Notes: generated from the letters alone by a model not told the origin. Positions 44,512 through 53,860 are shown, counted from the first letter of the stretch. The stretch: 64,000 nucleotides of DNA from Silvanigrella paludirubra (GCF_009208775.1 NZ_WFLM01000001.1:537325-601324); one strand, 5' to 3'. Numbers and translations: made by a program.

Positions 44512-45297
44512 ATGAGAAAATACTTTCAAATTGTATTTATTCTATTATTATTTAGCAATTACTCCTTTGCAAAAACAAAAGAAATTATTTTAACTTCATT
44601 AGATTGGGAACCTTATATAGGCGAAAAATTGCACAATAATGGACCATTAGCAGAAATATTAAAAAGAGCTTTTGAACTAGAAGGGTATGAATTAAAAATT
44701 ATTTTTTATCCTTGGATTAGAGCTGTTAATGAAGCCGAAAAGGCGCATGATGGTATTGATGGTTACTTTCCTGAATATTATGATAAGTCAAAAGAGGTAA
44801 ATTTTATATTTTCAGAATCATTTTTTGAGAGTGAAGTGGGTTTTTTGATTAATAAAAATAAAATCAATACAATCAATTATAAGTATGATAAAAATAATTT
44901 AAATAATACCTATAGCAAAATGTATAATTTAAAATTTGGTGTAGTTAGAGGATACATTAATGAAGAAAAATTTGATGCCAATAAGAATCTAAAAAAAATT
45001 GAATCTGTTTCAGATGAAAAAAATTTAATGATGTTAGACGAAGGGAACGTTGATGCCGTTATGATTGACAAACATGTAGCTGATTATTATTTAAAGAATA
45101 ATCCAGATTTATTATTCACAAGAAATAAATTTGTATTTTTAACCCCACCTATTTATATTCATAAATTATTTGTAGCATGGTCTAAATCTGGATCAGACGT
45201 TAATGATAAAATTAAAATATTAAATAACGGACTTGAAAAATTAAAAAAATCGGGAGAAATTTTAAAAATGTTAAAAAAACATGATATCTTTAATTAA
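44512..45297 (+). CDS. Periplasmic solute-binding protein, family 3
   Basis: 261 residues with a signal peptide (QIVFILLLFSNYSFA) and the family-3 pattern: NNGPLAEILKRAFELEGYEL, FYPWIRAVNEAEKAHDGIDG, and YYLKNNPDLLF in lobe 2. AGAGG precedes the ATG. As with the protein at 39933, no transporter genes are adjacent. Stand-alone gene with about 280 bp of AT-rich, unassigned DNA upstream and 220 bp downstream. Ligand probably a small amino-acid-like molecule; not known. Confidence 0.75.
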   Translation: MRKYFQIVFILLLFSNYSFAKTKEIILTSLDWEPYIGEKLHNNGPLAEILKRAFELEGYELKIIFYPWIRAVNEAEKAHDGIDGYFPEYYDKSKEVNFIFSESFFESEVGFLINKNKINTINYKYDKNNLNNTYSKMYNLKFGVVRGYINEEKFDANKNLKKIESVSDEKNLMMLDEGNVDAVMIDKHVADYYLKNNPDLLFTRNKFVFLTPPIYIHKLFVAWSKSGSDVNDKIKILNNGLEKLKKSGEILKMLKKHDIFN

Positions 45298-45518
45298 ATA
45301 ATTTTTAATTGTTTAATTACTATCAATATGAATTAAGTATTTTTATTTACTATAATGCATATATATAAATTATAAATGACACATTAACTAAATAAATTAT
45401 TTATTTAAAAAATTAAAATATATTACCATAACTATATTTGTAATAAATTATTAATCTATTAAATTGATTTATAAGAAAATTAAATTATAATAATTTTTGT
45501 TTAATAAGGAGAAAAGAA

Positions 45519-46208
45519 ATGAGTTCTGTAGAACGTGGAAAAGTTATGTTTTATACTGAACCGAATTTTGAAGGAATTTATGTCATTTATAAAGAGGGAT
45601 TTAGTAAAGCAAAATATAGTGAAGAAGAATTTTTGGATGATTCATTTTCTTCAATAAGAATTGGGCAAGGAATAAAATTATATATTTGGGAAACTTTAGA
45701 TGATGATTCTCTTTTTCATATTTTGCATGAAGGAGAATATCCAAATATACTAGAAAATATAAAAAAAATCTCTAAATTTCAAATTCTAGATTCACTAACA
45801 AATTTTGCAATTGATGTCCGTTTTTTTGACCTAATTACAAATGAATATCATAATAATTACTTAATGACATTTAAATTATTAGATATAGAAGAACTTGAAA
45901 TTAAATCAGGAGACAATGATTTTAAATTACTAAAATCAAAAGAAAACTCAAACGAAATAGCTTGCGCAATTTATATAAAAAGGTTTGATAATTTATATGA
46001 ACCAATTAGCAATTTAATTTTTCATTGGAATAAAAAAAAAGGTAAAATTATTTCAATAACTGACGCAACAAATTTTTCAGAAAACTTATCTATTACACAA
46101 AACGATAAAACCTCTTTTACATTTACTTTAAAAACAGATGGAATAGGATTTTCTCAATTTTATTTAAATAAGACAAAAAATAATAGTAAACAAATCAATA
46201 TAAAATAA
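45519..46208 (+). CDS. Protein with N-terminal beta-gamma-crystallin domain
   Basis: 229 residues, no signal peptide. The first 80 fit a beta-gamma-crystallin unit: VMFYTEPNFEGIYVIYKEG (motif 1, Y/F-x-x-x-x-F-x-G) and DDSFSSIRIGQGIKLYIWE, whose D-D-x-x-S-S stretch is the Ca2+-binding pattern of microbial crystallins. The remaining 150 residues are beta-rich and unrecognised (ISNLIFHWNKKKGKIISITD). Bacterial members are often stress proteins or secreted calcium-binding proteins. AAGGAG precedes the ATG. A pirin gene follows after 34 bases. Confidence 0.55.
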   Translation: MSSVERGKVMFYTEPNFEGIYVIYKEGFSKAKYSEEEFLDDSFSSIRIGQGIKLYIWETLDDDSLFHILHEGEYPNILENIKKISKFQILDSLTNFAIDVRFFDLITNEYHNNYLMTFKLLDIEELEIKSGDNDFKLLKSKENSNEIACAIYIKRFDNLYEPISNLIFHWNKKKGKIISITDATNFSENLSITQNDKTSFTFTLKTDGIGFSQFYLNKTKNNSKQINIK

Positions 46209-46242
46209 TAACAAATATAAATTTTGTTATGGCGGGAAAATA

Positions 46243-47067
46243 ATGAATAATTTATCAAATAAAAGAAAAATAATTTTCCGTACCAAAGGATCTTCTCATG
46301 GAGCGATAACAAGATTAATTAGTCCTGACGATATTGGAGAAATGCTAAAGCCTTTTGTGTTTTTGGATTATGTCAATGCAAAAAATGGACCTGGATTTGC
46401 ATTTCACCCTCATTCAGGAATAGCAACGTTAACTCATCCTTTAACATTTGATGTACAACATGAATCTTCTAATGGACAAATAGATACTGTTCAACAAGAG
46501 GGAATTGAGTGGGTCATTGCAGGAGGAGGTTTGTGGCATAGAGCAAAAGTATTAAGAGGACAACCAGTACAAGGATTTCAGTTATGGATTTCTTTACCAC
46601 CTAATCTTGAAAATACAGAATCTTCCGCACTATTTATCTCACCAAGTGATGTCCCTAAATTAGGCCCTGTTACTGTTTTGTTAGGGGAATATGAAAATGC
46701 CAAAAGCCTTATAAAAGCACCATTAGATATAAATTGTTTTATTGTTAAGCTTAAAAAAGGAGAAGTTTGGAATTATGTCCCACCAGAAATGCATAATATT
46801 GCATGGACTTTTGCTCAAATGGGGCAAATAAAAGTAAATGAACAAATATTTAGCTCTGAACTCGTTATTTTTGAAGAAGGAAATCATAAACTTAATTTTA
46901 CGGCCGTTGATAATTGTACTTTTCTTTTTGGCTCTTCTAAAAAACATGATTATCCACTTGTTCTCGGCACTCATTCTGTGCATACCAATGAAAAAGCTTT
47001 AAATGAAGGTAAAAATAAAATTGAAGAAATTAAAAAATATTTGTTAGAAACAGGAAAATTGAAATAG
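46243..47067 (+). CDS. Pirin-family protein
   Basis: Cupin-fold protein of 274 residues. Metal-ligand stretches are recognisable: AFHPHSGIATLTHPLTFDVQ (two His) and EWVIAGGGLWHRAKVLRG (His/Glu position partly changed: HRAK instead of the common HSE). FQLWISLPPNLE matches the family as well. The C-terminal half (from about 160) has the second cupin segment. Pirins act as iron-dependent co-regulators or quercetin dioxygenases; which applies here is unknown. It follows the crystallin-like gene on the same strand. Confidence 0.85.
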   Translation: MNNLSNKRKIIFRTKGSSHGAITRLISPDDIGEMLKPFVFLDYVNAKNGPGFAFHPHSGIATLTHPLTFDVQHESSNGQIDTVQQEGIEWVIAGGGLWHRAKVLRGQPVQGFQLWISLPPNLENTESSALFISPSDVPKLGPVTVLLGEYENAKSLIKAPLDINCFIVKLKKGEVWNYVPPEMHNIAWTFAQMGQIKVNEQIFSSELVIFEEGNHKLNFTAVDNCTFLFGSSKKHDYPLVLGTHSVHTNEKALNEGKNKIEEIKKYLLETGKLK

Positions 47068-47223
47068 TATAAAAGTAAAATTAACTAGATTTTTTTTTAA
47101 TCATATGCTAATAAATTTTTATACAAGCTTGTTAGCAGAATTCAAGGCATCTTTAATAAGTAAATTTATTTCTAAAAATGAAATTTAAATAAAATATTAT
47201 ATTTTTTATTAATTAGGTGAAAT

Positions 47224-47457
47224 ATGAATAAAATAAAATTAGTTACGTTAATTTTTTCTTTTTGTATTATGATTCCAGTCTATCCTCAATATTATAAACC
47301 TACTATTGATTGTACATGGCTTGGTAAATGTCCTAGACCTTCTCCAAAAGATAAAAAGAAAACCTTAAAAATAAATAATTATGGACAAAATTCATTATCT
47401 GCTGGAATTAGTATGGAAGGATTTTCATCATTTGTAGATGTTGTGAAACCATATTGA
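47224..47457 (+). CDS. Small secreted hypothetical protein
   Basis: 77 residues with a signal peptide (KLVTLIFSFCIMIPVYPQ) and a mature part with two Cys (DCTWLGKCPRPSPKDK) and a hydrophobic end. AGGTG precedes the ATG. The last 79 bases overlap the end of the minus-strand lipoprotein gene, tail to tail. The signal peptide and ribosome site speak for a real gene; there is no family. Confidence 0.5.
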   Translation: MNKIKLVTLIFSFCIMIPVYPQYYKPTIDCTWLGKCPRPSPKDKKKTLKINNYGQNSLSAGISMEGFSSFVDVVKPY

Positions 47458-48161
47458 ATTAAAGATTCTAGCAAATGCTCCTTACTTTTAAAATGATATT
47501 TATAGTTATTTGCAATCATAAAACCCTGAATTAAACGACCTTTCTTTGGAATGGTTTGTTCCCAATCTTTTATACAAATTTTATAATATTGCTGTTCAAT
47601 ATTTTTAGGTTCATAAAAAGTTGGCGTAAATTCACTTGATCCATGGGGTGCCAAATAAATTTTTATCTCTATTATATTCCCATTTGGAAACTTAAGAAAA
47701 GGGACTACACTTCCATCACTTTCCCCCGCAATTAGATCTCCTGTACTCCAATTTCTATCATAAATAAAATAAGGATTTTTTCCAAAATATCCAAAATTGC
47801 AAGGATTCAATCCAAAATCTAAATAAGAAAAAGTACAAATTTTATTCGTAAAATTTGTTGCAAATAAAATTTGTTCAATAGTATGAATTCCTTCTTCTGT
47901 ATGAGAAGTGGCAAAAAAATAGGGTTTATTTGTAGGAAAATTATTTGACCGTCCAACAGCCATACCTGTGCAACCATTATTATTCACCAAAGAACAAAAT
48001 ATAAAATCTCTTCTAGACCTAATTAAAATATTATTTTCGCTTAGATCTTTATTATTTGTTTTATTATTATCAGTTATATTACAACTTATAGAAAATATAA
48101 TATTTAAAAATAGGGGTAATAAATAATATATTTTATTTTTTAAAAACATTGGAACTCGCAT
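47379..48161 (-). CDS. Hypothetical lipoprotein, faint trypsin-fold resemblance
   Basis: 260 residues with a lipoprotein signal (LLPLFLNIIFSISC). The stretch CSLVNNNGCTGMAVGRSNN followed by PYFFATSHTEEGI looks like the His-loop of lysyl-endopeptidase-type proteases (NNGxCTGxxVN...FLTAxHC), with the His but not the Cys kept, and AGESDGSV stands where GDSGS would be. The catalytic Ser context is not normal, so an active protease is doubtful. Two ATGs are near the start (48161, 48149), with no clear ribosome site. The 3' end overlaps the small secreted gene at 47224. Confidence 0.45.
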   Translation of the reverse strand: MRVPMFLKNKIYYLLPLFLNIIFSISCNITDNNKTNNKDLSENNILIRSRRDFIFCSLVNNNGCTGMAVGRSNNFPTNKPYFFATSHTEEGIHTIEQILFATNFTNKICTFSYLDFGLNPCNFGYFGKNPYFIYDRNWSTGDLIAGESDGSVVPFLKFPNGNIIEIKIYLAPHGSSEFTPTFYEPKNIEQQYYKICIKDWEQTIPKKGRLIQGFMIANNYKYHFKSKEHLLESLIQYGFTTSTNDENPSILIPADNEFCP

Positions 48162-48350
48162 TTTTTTAATAAAAAATAAATAATTATTTCTAATTTATAG
48201 AAATCTATAAATGAGTCATAATTTAATTATACCAATATAATTTTTTTTTAGTTATGCAGAGTGTTAATTTTGTGACTAAATAATTTAAATATAAATCGTA
48301 ATATATTAGATTAGATAACAATTTTTAAAATTGTTTACATTATATAAAAA

Positions 48351-49406
48351 TCATTTATAAGGATTACATCCTGAATTATTCGTAATTAATTGATTAAAAT
48401 AAAAGAATTTTTCACTTAATTCTGCGTCATTTATAACTGCATTAGATACAAGTCTGTTCCATTCTGAATTCATAAATCCTAAGCAACCTGTCATCCATGA
48501 GTCATAAATTAACTTTTGGTTATTCAAAAAGATATGTTTATCACTGTTGCTGTAATAAATTGGATCAATTGCTAAAATAGAAGTATTTAATATTTCTAAT
48601 AGATCATTTCTATTAATGACACCTAATTTATAAAATTGAAGTGCTAAATCAGAAACGGTAAAAAATGGTATTTGATTTTGATATATTTCGTATCTTTTTC
48701 TGACAATATTTTTTGAATAATTAACAATTTTATTATCACTTGGACCTTCATAAGCATAGTGAATAAATGTATATACTCTATTTGGATATAATAATTGCAT
48801 TTGTTTATATACATCAGGATCAAGTTGTCCATTATCACCTAATAATATAAAATAAGCATCGGGATTATTCTCAATTATTGGTTTGATAGAACTAACTTTT
48901 CCATTATAAATACTTTCATTTATTTTCTTATTTATAAATTTAGAACTTGTTGCAAATGGAAACATAGCTTCCTGTGGTAAATTTTCATTGGCTGAAGATG
49001 AATTTTTAATTTCTCTTATTTTATTGATAATATAATTTTTATCTATACTAGGAGTCTGCTTTCCTATAAAATTCGATTCAGTCGCCATTGGAAAATGGTT
49101 AGCTTGAAGAAAATGAAGAGCTGGATACCCTAATATTCCAGGCGCTCCTGTAACATACAAAATATTTCTAGAAGGAGTTGAGTTTAAGCTATCATTGTTT
49201 TCCATGAATTTTTGAAAAAGAGTATTCATATTAAAAAACATTTTAGTCTTAATTCCATTTTCAATAAAATCTTTATTACTTACCATAACTTTAGTTATTT
49301 TTATCGTATCGTCTACGTCAGTAATAATAATAAATTTTTGAGAGAAAGCTGAATTTGCAAAATATAAAGATAAAATAACTGATAAAGCATAAAAAATATA
49401 TTTCAT
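48351..49406 (-). CDS. Secreted App1/DUF2183-like phosphatase
   Basis: 351 residues with a signal peptide (IFYALSVILSLYFANSAFS). The HAD-type nucleophile motif is FIIITDVDDTIKITKVM, and ILYVTGAPGILGYPALHFL and FILLGDNGQLDPDVY are motifs 2 and 3 of the App1-type catalytic domain (DUF2183), known from yeast phosphatidate phosphatase App1. Export is unusual, because App1 homologues are mostly cytosolic. The last 100 residues are family-unspecific, with two Cys in WMTGCLGFMNSEW and NNSGCNPYK. Possible substrates are phosphatidate or other phospholipids outside the cell. Stand-alone gene. Confidence 0.7.
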   Translation of the reverse strand: MKYIFYALSVILSLYFANSAFSQKFIIITDVDDTIKITKVMVSNKDFIENGIKTKMFFNMNTLFQKFMENNDSLNSTPSRNILYVTGAPGILGYPALHFLQANHFPMATESNFIGKQTPSIDKNYIINKIREIKNSSSANENLPQEAMFPFATSSKFINKKINESIYNGKVSSIKPIIENNPDAYFILLGDNGQLDPDVYKQMQLLYPNRVYTFIHYAYEGPSDNKIVNYSKNIVRKRYEIYQNQIPFFTVSDLALQFYKLGVINRNDLLEILNTSILAIDPIYYSNSDKHIFLNNQKLIYDSWMTGCLGFMNSEWNRLVSNAVINDAELSEKFFYFNQLITNNSGCNPYK

Positions 49407-49711
49407 AAATACATCCTAAAATCAAGTTATTAAGCTTATATTACAAACACTTTTTATAGAAAATAGGGTGTTTATTTAATATAGATTTTCGTTTTACTTA
49501 AGATTATATATAAAATAAATACTAATTTTGTTAAATTTTAAAAATTAATGTTAATTTAATCTAATTTTAATATAATTTATTAAATAAATAATGTAATTAT
49601 TATTAAAATAAAAAAAATTATAATCGAAATATTTAATAAATAACTTGTAAATTAATATAAATTGTTATATAGAATTACTACATTTAAAATTAAAAAAATT
49701 AAGGAGTTTTT
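49407..49711. other. Intergenic stretch
   Basis: About 305 bp of almost pure A/T sequence between divergent genes. Apart from a six-pair AAACAC/GTGTTT stem near 49447-49475 I see no gene, RNA or clear promoter. Confidence 0.4.
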
Positions 49712-50173
49712 ATGCTAAAATTCATAGCTATAAGCGCTGCTATTATTACATCTAATGCATTTGCGATTGTTCCCTATATTGGTCCTGTATTAATTAAAAC
49801 CACAAATACAGGTTATGTCGCTCCTGGATATAATACTTTTACAAAATGTGAATTATATAATAATTCAATGTTTAGTAGTAAAATAGTATTAACTTACAGC
49901 GCTGGAAATATTCAAAGTGAAATAACTAAAGAAGTGAAAATAACAGGCGATCTAGCAAAATCTATTTCAGATTCTCAAAGAGGACCTTTTTTAAGAGAAA
50001 TGGCTCCTGTAGATGGACCTGGAGTCGTTTATACTGCTCGTAAAGCAAATCCAAATGGAAGCTATCAAGATATTATTTTACTTAATGATAATGGTGGTGA
50101 CGGGAATAGGGTAACAAATAATTCTATCGAAGCAATATCTCTAAGAAATTTTTTAGATTTAAATTGTAAATAA
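49712..50173 (+). CDS. Hypothetical periplasmic protein
   Basis: Unrecognised 153-residue protein with a clear signal peptide (LKFIAISAAIITSNAFA). AAGGAG lies just before the ATG, so the start is solid. The mature part is beta-rich, with Cys at about 46 (KCELYNN) and at the end (LDLNCK) that may pair. Gly/Asn-rich turns (NDNGGDGNRVTNNS) suggest loops. It is 156 bases before the PhyH dioxygenase gene on the same strand. Secreted or periplasmic; no function assigned. Confidence 0.6.
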   Translation: MLKFIAISAAIITSNAFAIVPYIGPVLIKTTNTGYVAPGYNTFTKCELYNNSMFSSKIVLTYSAGNIQSEITKEVKITGDLAKSISDSQRGPFLREMAPVDGPGVVYTARKANPNGSYQDIILLNDNGGDGNRVTNNSIEAISLRNFLDLNCK

Positions 50174-50329
50174 TTTAAAATAATATAATTAAAAAAATAA
50201 ATATTTATCGTATAATTGAGATCCAATATTTTAAATTGTAAAAAAATAAAATTCTATAGAAAAACCAAATAGAGTTGATAAGGTAAACTTTTCAATAGAA
50301 TTACAATTTTTAATGAAAGGTATAATATA

Positions 50330-51082
50330 ATGAATTTAGATCTATACTCAAAACAACTTGATAAAGATGGAATCGTTGTTATTCCAAATGTATTCACACT
50401 TGCACAGCTAAAAAATTTCAACGATGCTGCAACTGAAAAATTCAATGAAGTAAAAAAAATAGTCAGTCAATGCAGTGGAAAAGAAAAAGAATATATTACA
50501 GCATATGATAAAATATATTATAATAAAAAACTTCATTATGATGCACCAGATGGTACAAATATTATTGAACTAGCAAAAGGACGTTATGATTTTAGTTTAA
50601 ATACTTCAAACGGAATTTTTTCTTCGAATGAATTTTTAAATCCAGAACCTGTCGGCACTTTAATTAAATTAAAATTAAAATCTCAGTACTCTCAACATGC
50701 TGGAGGTGTTCCCGCTGTTCCTAATTCAGACAATGGTCCCTGGCACAGGGATATTTACCCTTTTTTTGATAATAGTGAAGATATAAATCGAAATTATGAT
50801 GACTCTATTGAAATAAAATTAATGCCTCCTTTTTATTTTACATTGCTTATTCCATTAGAAAAAATGATGCCTAACAACGGTTCTACAGAATTTATTTTAT
50901 CCTCACATAAAAGTTCTTATGAAGAATCTAAAAATCTTCCCAGATTTCAAACTGAAGTTGATGCGGGATCCGTAATCTTATTTGATGGGAGAATATTTCA
51001 CCGAGGTAGGGAAAATCAATCCATTGAACCAAGAATGGTACTTTATCAAGTATTTCATAAAAATTGGTACAACGATTATTAA
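50330..51082 (+). CDS. Phytanoyl-CoA dioxygenase (PhyH) family protein
   Basis: Fe(II)/2-oxoglutarate-dependent oxygenase of 250 residues. The N-terminal YSKQLDKDGIVVIPNVFT is the family opening. Iron ligands: H-x-D in NGPWHRDIYPFF and the distal His in DGRIFHRGRENQS; the oxoglutarate-binding Arg is in EPRMVLYQVF. LNNGST-type NNGSTEFILSSHKS matches too. Members hydroxylate lipids, amino acids or secondary metabolites. An MFS transporter starts 30 bases after the stop, suggesting that the product, or a related compound, is exported. Confidence 0.8.
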   Translation: MNLDLYSKQLDKDGIVVIPNVFTLAQLKNFNDAATEKFNEVKKIVSQCSGKEKEYITAYDKIYYNKKLHYDAPDGTNIIELAKGRYDFSLNTSNGIFSSNEFLNPEPVGTLIKLKLKSQYSQHAGGVPAVPNSDNGPWHRDIYPFFDNSEDINRNYDDSIEIKLMPPFYFTLLIPLEKMMPNNGSTEFILSSHKSSYEESKNLPRFQTEVDAGSVILFDGRIFHRGRENQSIEPRMVLYQVFHKNWYNDY

Positions 51083-51111
51083 AGCAAAAAATTCTATTTT
51101 TTTGGTGAATT

Positions 51112-52278
51112 ATGAAGCAAACAACAAAAGTAATGATCGTTGTAACATTAGCTCTTTTTACCGATGGATTGTTATATGGGTTAATCATTCCTCTTTTACC
51201 ATATTCGCCCGCAAAACTTTCTGAAGATTGGATGTATGAAATTCTAAGTGCTAGTTATGCTCTAGGAGTAATTATCTCTACTCCAATAACGGGTTATCTT
51301 TCCGACCGTATAGGGCGTCGTTATCCCATGATCATGGGAGTTCTAATTCAGGCTTTTGCAATTTTAATTTTTTCAAACACGACACATTTTTCTTTTTTAC
51401 TTGTTGCTAAACTTGCCCAAGGAATTGCTGCATCTACAACATGGACATCTGGTTTAGCACTTATTACAGATCATTTTACAGATAAGCGTGCTCAAATGCT
51501 TGGATATGCTTTGCTTGGCAATACAATTGGCTTGGTCATTGGTCCTTTGCTAGGAGGGTTTCTTTTTGAAAAATTTAATTTTCAATTCCCTTTTATTATT
51601 GCCGCATGCTTTATGTTAATGGACATTTTTCTTCGTTTAAATTGGATAGAAAATATTCGTAGCAATATAACTGTTTCTTTAAAAGAACTTTATTATTTAG
51701 TAAAAGATAAAACCGTTCTTGTTACCTCTGCAATTATTTTTATGGGATCATGGTGCTGGTGTGTTTTAGAGCCTTTATTTCCTCTTTATCTTAAAAATGA
51801 TTCATTAGCCACTTCTACACAAATTGGAGCCTTATTTACAATAAGTTGTTTAATTTATGGAATAAGCTGTCCATTAATTGGTTATATTACAGATCGTTTT
51901 GGTTCTTGGAAAATTATGATATTTGGACTTTTTTTATTATCATTAACAATTCCGTTACTTTGTTTATCAAAAAATCTATTTAAAGCAGGTCTTGCACTTA
52001 CTTTAGTTAATATTGCTTACGGATTTGCTTTAAATCCGACTTTATCTGAATTAAGTACTGTTGCTGATAGAAGAAAAGTTGGAGCATACGCAACAACATA
52101 TGCTATTTACAATGTTTCTTATTCTTTAGGTATGTTTGGAAGTAATTTAACAAATGGATTGTTAGCTCATTTCTTTTCTATTTCTACGACTTTCCTATTA
52201 GTTGGAGTTGCTTTATTTTTATGTATTTTTATATTTTTATTTTCAAATGCATCAATACGAACTGTTAAAGACCATTAA
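51112..52278 (+). CDS. Major facilitator superfamily transporter
   Basis: 388-residue inner-membrane protein with 12 predicted helices. The cytoplasmic loop signature between helices 2 and 3 is GYLSDRIGRRYPMIMGV, repeated in weaker form in the second half (GYITDRFGSWKIMIFGL). This is the drug/metabolite-efflux type (DHA1-like). It directly follows the PhyH oxygenase on the same strand. Substrate unknown. TTGGTG lies before the ATG, a weak ribosome site, so translation may partly depend on the upstream gene. Confidence 0.85.
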   Translation: MKQTTKVMIVVTLALFTDGLLYGLIIPLLPYSPAKLSEDWMYEILSASYALGVIISTPITGYLSDRIGRRYPMIMGVLIQAFAILIFSNTTHFSFLLVAKLAQGIAASTTWTSGLALITDHFTDKRAQMLGYALLGNTIGLVIGPLLGGFLFEKFNFQFPFIIAACFMLMDIFLRLNWIENIRSNITVSLKELYYLVKDKTVLVTSAIIFMGSWCWCVLEPLFPLYLKNDSLATSTQIGALFTISCLIYGISCPLIGYITDRFGSWKIMIFGLFLLSLTIPLLCLSKNLFKAGLALTLVNIAYGFALNPTLSELSTVADRRKVGAYATTYAIYNVSYSLGMFGSNLTNGLLAHFFSISTTFLLVGVALFLCIFIFLFSNASIRTVKDH

Positions 52279-52467
52279 AAGTAACGATTTTTAAATCAAA
52301 TTTATTGCTATATCTTTTTTGATAAAAGCAGATTATTTTTTATTGCGCTAATCAATCTCAAGCATTTAATGTCAAAATAAGATATATTTGAAATTTATTC
52401 TATTTTGATTAAAATCTAATATAAAAAAAATTTTTTATTATTTTTCAAGGAGGATAGGTAATTATAT

Positions 52468-53091
52468 ATGAAAAATTGTATTTTTAAAACTCTTACTTTT
52501 TTAATTTCTATTGGTAGTTTTTCGAGTATTTATGCAATGGTTGATATTATGGGAAGTGGTGGCTACTCAAATTATCCAAATTTTGGTAGTTCAAATTTTA
52601 AAGGGTGGAATGCCGGTGCTAAAGTCTTAGTTACAGATAGTCCAAGTACATTTGATTGGGTTTTTGGTGGTGGATTTAGATATGAAAATGTAAAAGCTGA
52701 TAATTCAGATTCAGGTGTTTCTATTTCAAGTACAATTACCACTTTTCAATTAGGTGGTGATATTGGTTTTAAAATTATGCCAATTAAAGAAATATCTCTT
52801 TATGCTTTAGGTTCACTTTATATTGGTGTATATAATAATTATTCAAATACAATTACATTTAATGGTTTTTCAGGAAGCGTTAATCCAAGTATAAATTCTA
52901 ATTGGAACATTGGAATTGGTGGAACAGGCTTATTTAATGTAACACCAGATTTTGGAATAGGCGCAGGAATATATGTTGCTCGCGGTGCTATGAGTTATTC
53001 CGATACAACATCAAATGGCTATACATCTAAAGGCAGCAGTGGTGGCTATAATATTTATAATTATAATTTGGTGGCGTGTTACTCTTTCTAA
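52468..53091 (+). CDS. Outer-membrane beta-barrel protein
   Basis: 207 residues with a signal peptide (LTFLISIGSFSSIYA) and Gly/Ser/aromatic-rich strands: VDIMGSGGYSNYPNFGSSNF, FDWVFGGGFRYENVK, WNIGIGGTGLFNVTPDFGIG, ending in LVACYSF with the terminal Phe of outer-membrane proteins. It resembles OmpA-type eight-stranded barrels. AGGAGG lies 14 bases before the ATG, slightly far. Stand-alone gene. A weak dyad (TAGTTAA-10-TTAACTA, 53116-53139) follows its stop. Confidence 0.65.
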   Translation: MKNCIFKTLTFLISIGSFSSIYAMVDIMGSGGYSNYPNFGSSNFKGWNAGAKVLVTDSPSTFDWVFGGGFRYENVKADNSDSGVSISSTITTFQLGGDIGFKIMPIKEISLYALGSLYIGVYNNYSNTITFNGFSGSVNPSINSNWNIGIGGTGLFNVTPDFGIGAGIYVARGAMSYSDTTSNGYTSKGSSGGYNIYNYNLVACYSF

Positions 53092-53175
53092 TTCTAATTT
53101 AATTACGATAGCGCATAGTTAATATAAGTATTTTAACTAATAAAAAAAACTTGGTTTTAATTTTAGTATTTATTT

Positions 53176-53793
53176 TTATTTTGCTATAAGTTTGATTAAA
53201 CTATGTGCAAGCCATTTTTCATATTCATCTGAAGTCCACTCTTTATCTATCACAAGTAACCTGTAAATATCGCGCCCAGTAAACGCCCAAAGAATTTCTC
53301 TTGCTTTTTTTAAGTTAATTCCTTCTGCAAGAGATTCTTCATTTGCTACTTCTTTTAAGGTTTTTTCTTGCCTTTGATATCTTCTTTCTTCTCTTTCTTT
53401 TTCTATTGCTTTAAATTCGGGGCCTAAAACAGAAGTATTTCTAAAAGAATTTATTTGATCTTTTTCAGCATCATATAGTCTTCTTGAAATTTTTGCTGAA
53501 ATCTCTAAGCGCCCTTTTAAGGTTTTTATTTGTGTTACCTTTTGTACAAGTTCTTCAAATTTTTCTTTTTCAAGAGCCTCATCCATTATCGATCGAATTA
53601 CACCCTGTTTTGATTTGAAAAAAGAATAAACAGAGGGCGTTGAAACCCCTGCGATTTTTGCTATTTCATCCATTGTTACATTGTCAAAACCTTTAGTAAT
53701 AAAAAGATTTTTAGCTGAAGCTAATACACGCGTTTTTGTTTCAATTGCCTGAATTTTTCGTGATTCCGTATTGTATGCTCTTTTTTTAATCAT
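53176..53793 (-). CDS. TetR-family transcriptional regulator
   Basis: 205-residue repressor. The helix-turn-helix is RVLASAKNLFITKGFDNVTM with DEIAKIAGVSTPSVYSFFKS and KQGVI; the C-terminal ligand domain is helical and charged (EKEREERRYQRQEKTLKEV). It is read away from an NTF2-like gene at 53894, and the 100 bases between hold two palindromes with TATAGT half-sites, so it probably represses both itself and that gene. Ligand unknown. Confidence 0.9.
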   Translation of the reverse strand: MIKKRAYNTESRKIQAIETKTRVLASAKNLFITKGFDNVTMDEIAKIAGVSTPSVYSFFKSKQGVIRSIMDEALEKEKFEELVQKVTQIKTLKGRLEISAKISRRLYDAEKDQINSFRNTSVLGPEFKAIEKEREERRYQRQEKTLKEVANEESLAEGINLKKAREILWAFTGRDIYRLLVIDKEWTSDEYEKWLAHSLIKLIAK

Positions 53794-53810
53794 TTAACTC
53801 CTTGACTAAT

Positions 53811-53832
53811 TAAATATAGTAAACTATATTTA
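53811..53832. promoter_or_regulatory. TetR operator, site 1
   Basis: A perfect inverted repeat: TAAATATAGT, spacer aa, ACTATATTTA. It lies 18 bases before the TetR start codon (on the minus strand) and covers its likely promoter. Confidence 0.65.
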
Positions 53833-53839
53833 ATATAAA

Positions 53840-53860
53840 TTACTATAACTAATATAGTAA
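53840..53860. promoter_or_regulatory. TetR operator, site 2
   Basis: TTACTAT-7-ATAGTAA, seven-base arms with the same ACTATA/TATAGT half-sites as site 1 but a wider spacer. It lies nearer the NTF2-like gene, so one repressor could control both divergent genes. Confidence 0.5.

Noticed and set aside
49447-49475. AAACAC/GTGTTT stem
   Set aside because: Six pairs with a long loop and no gene ending nearby; no reason to call it a terminator.
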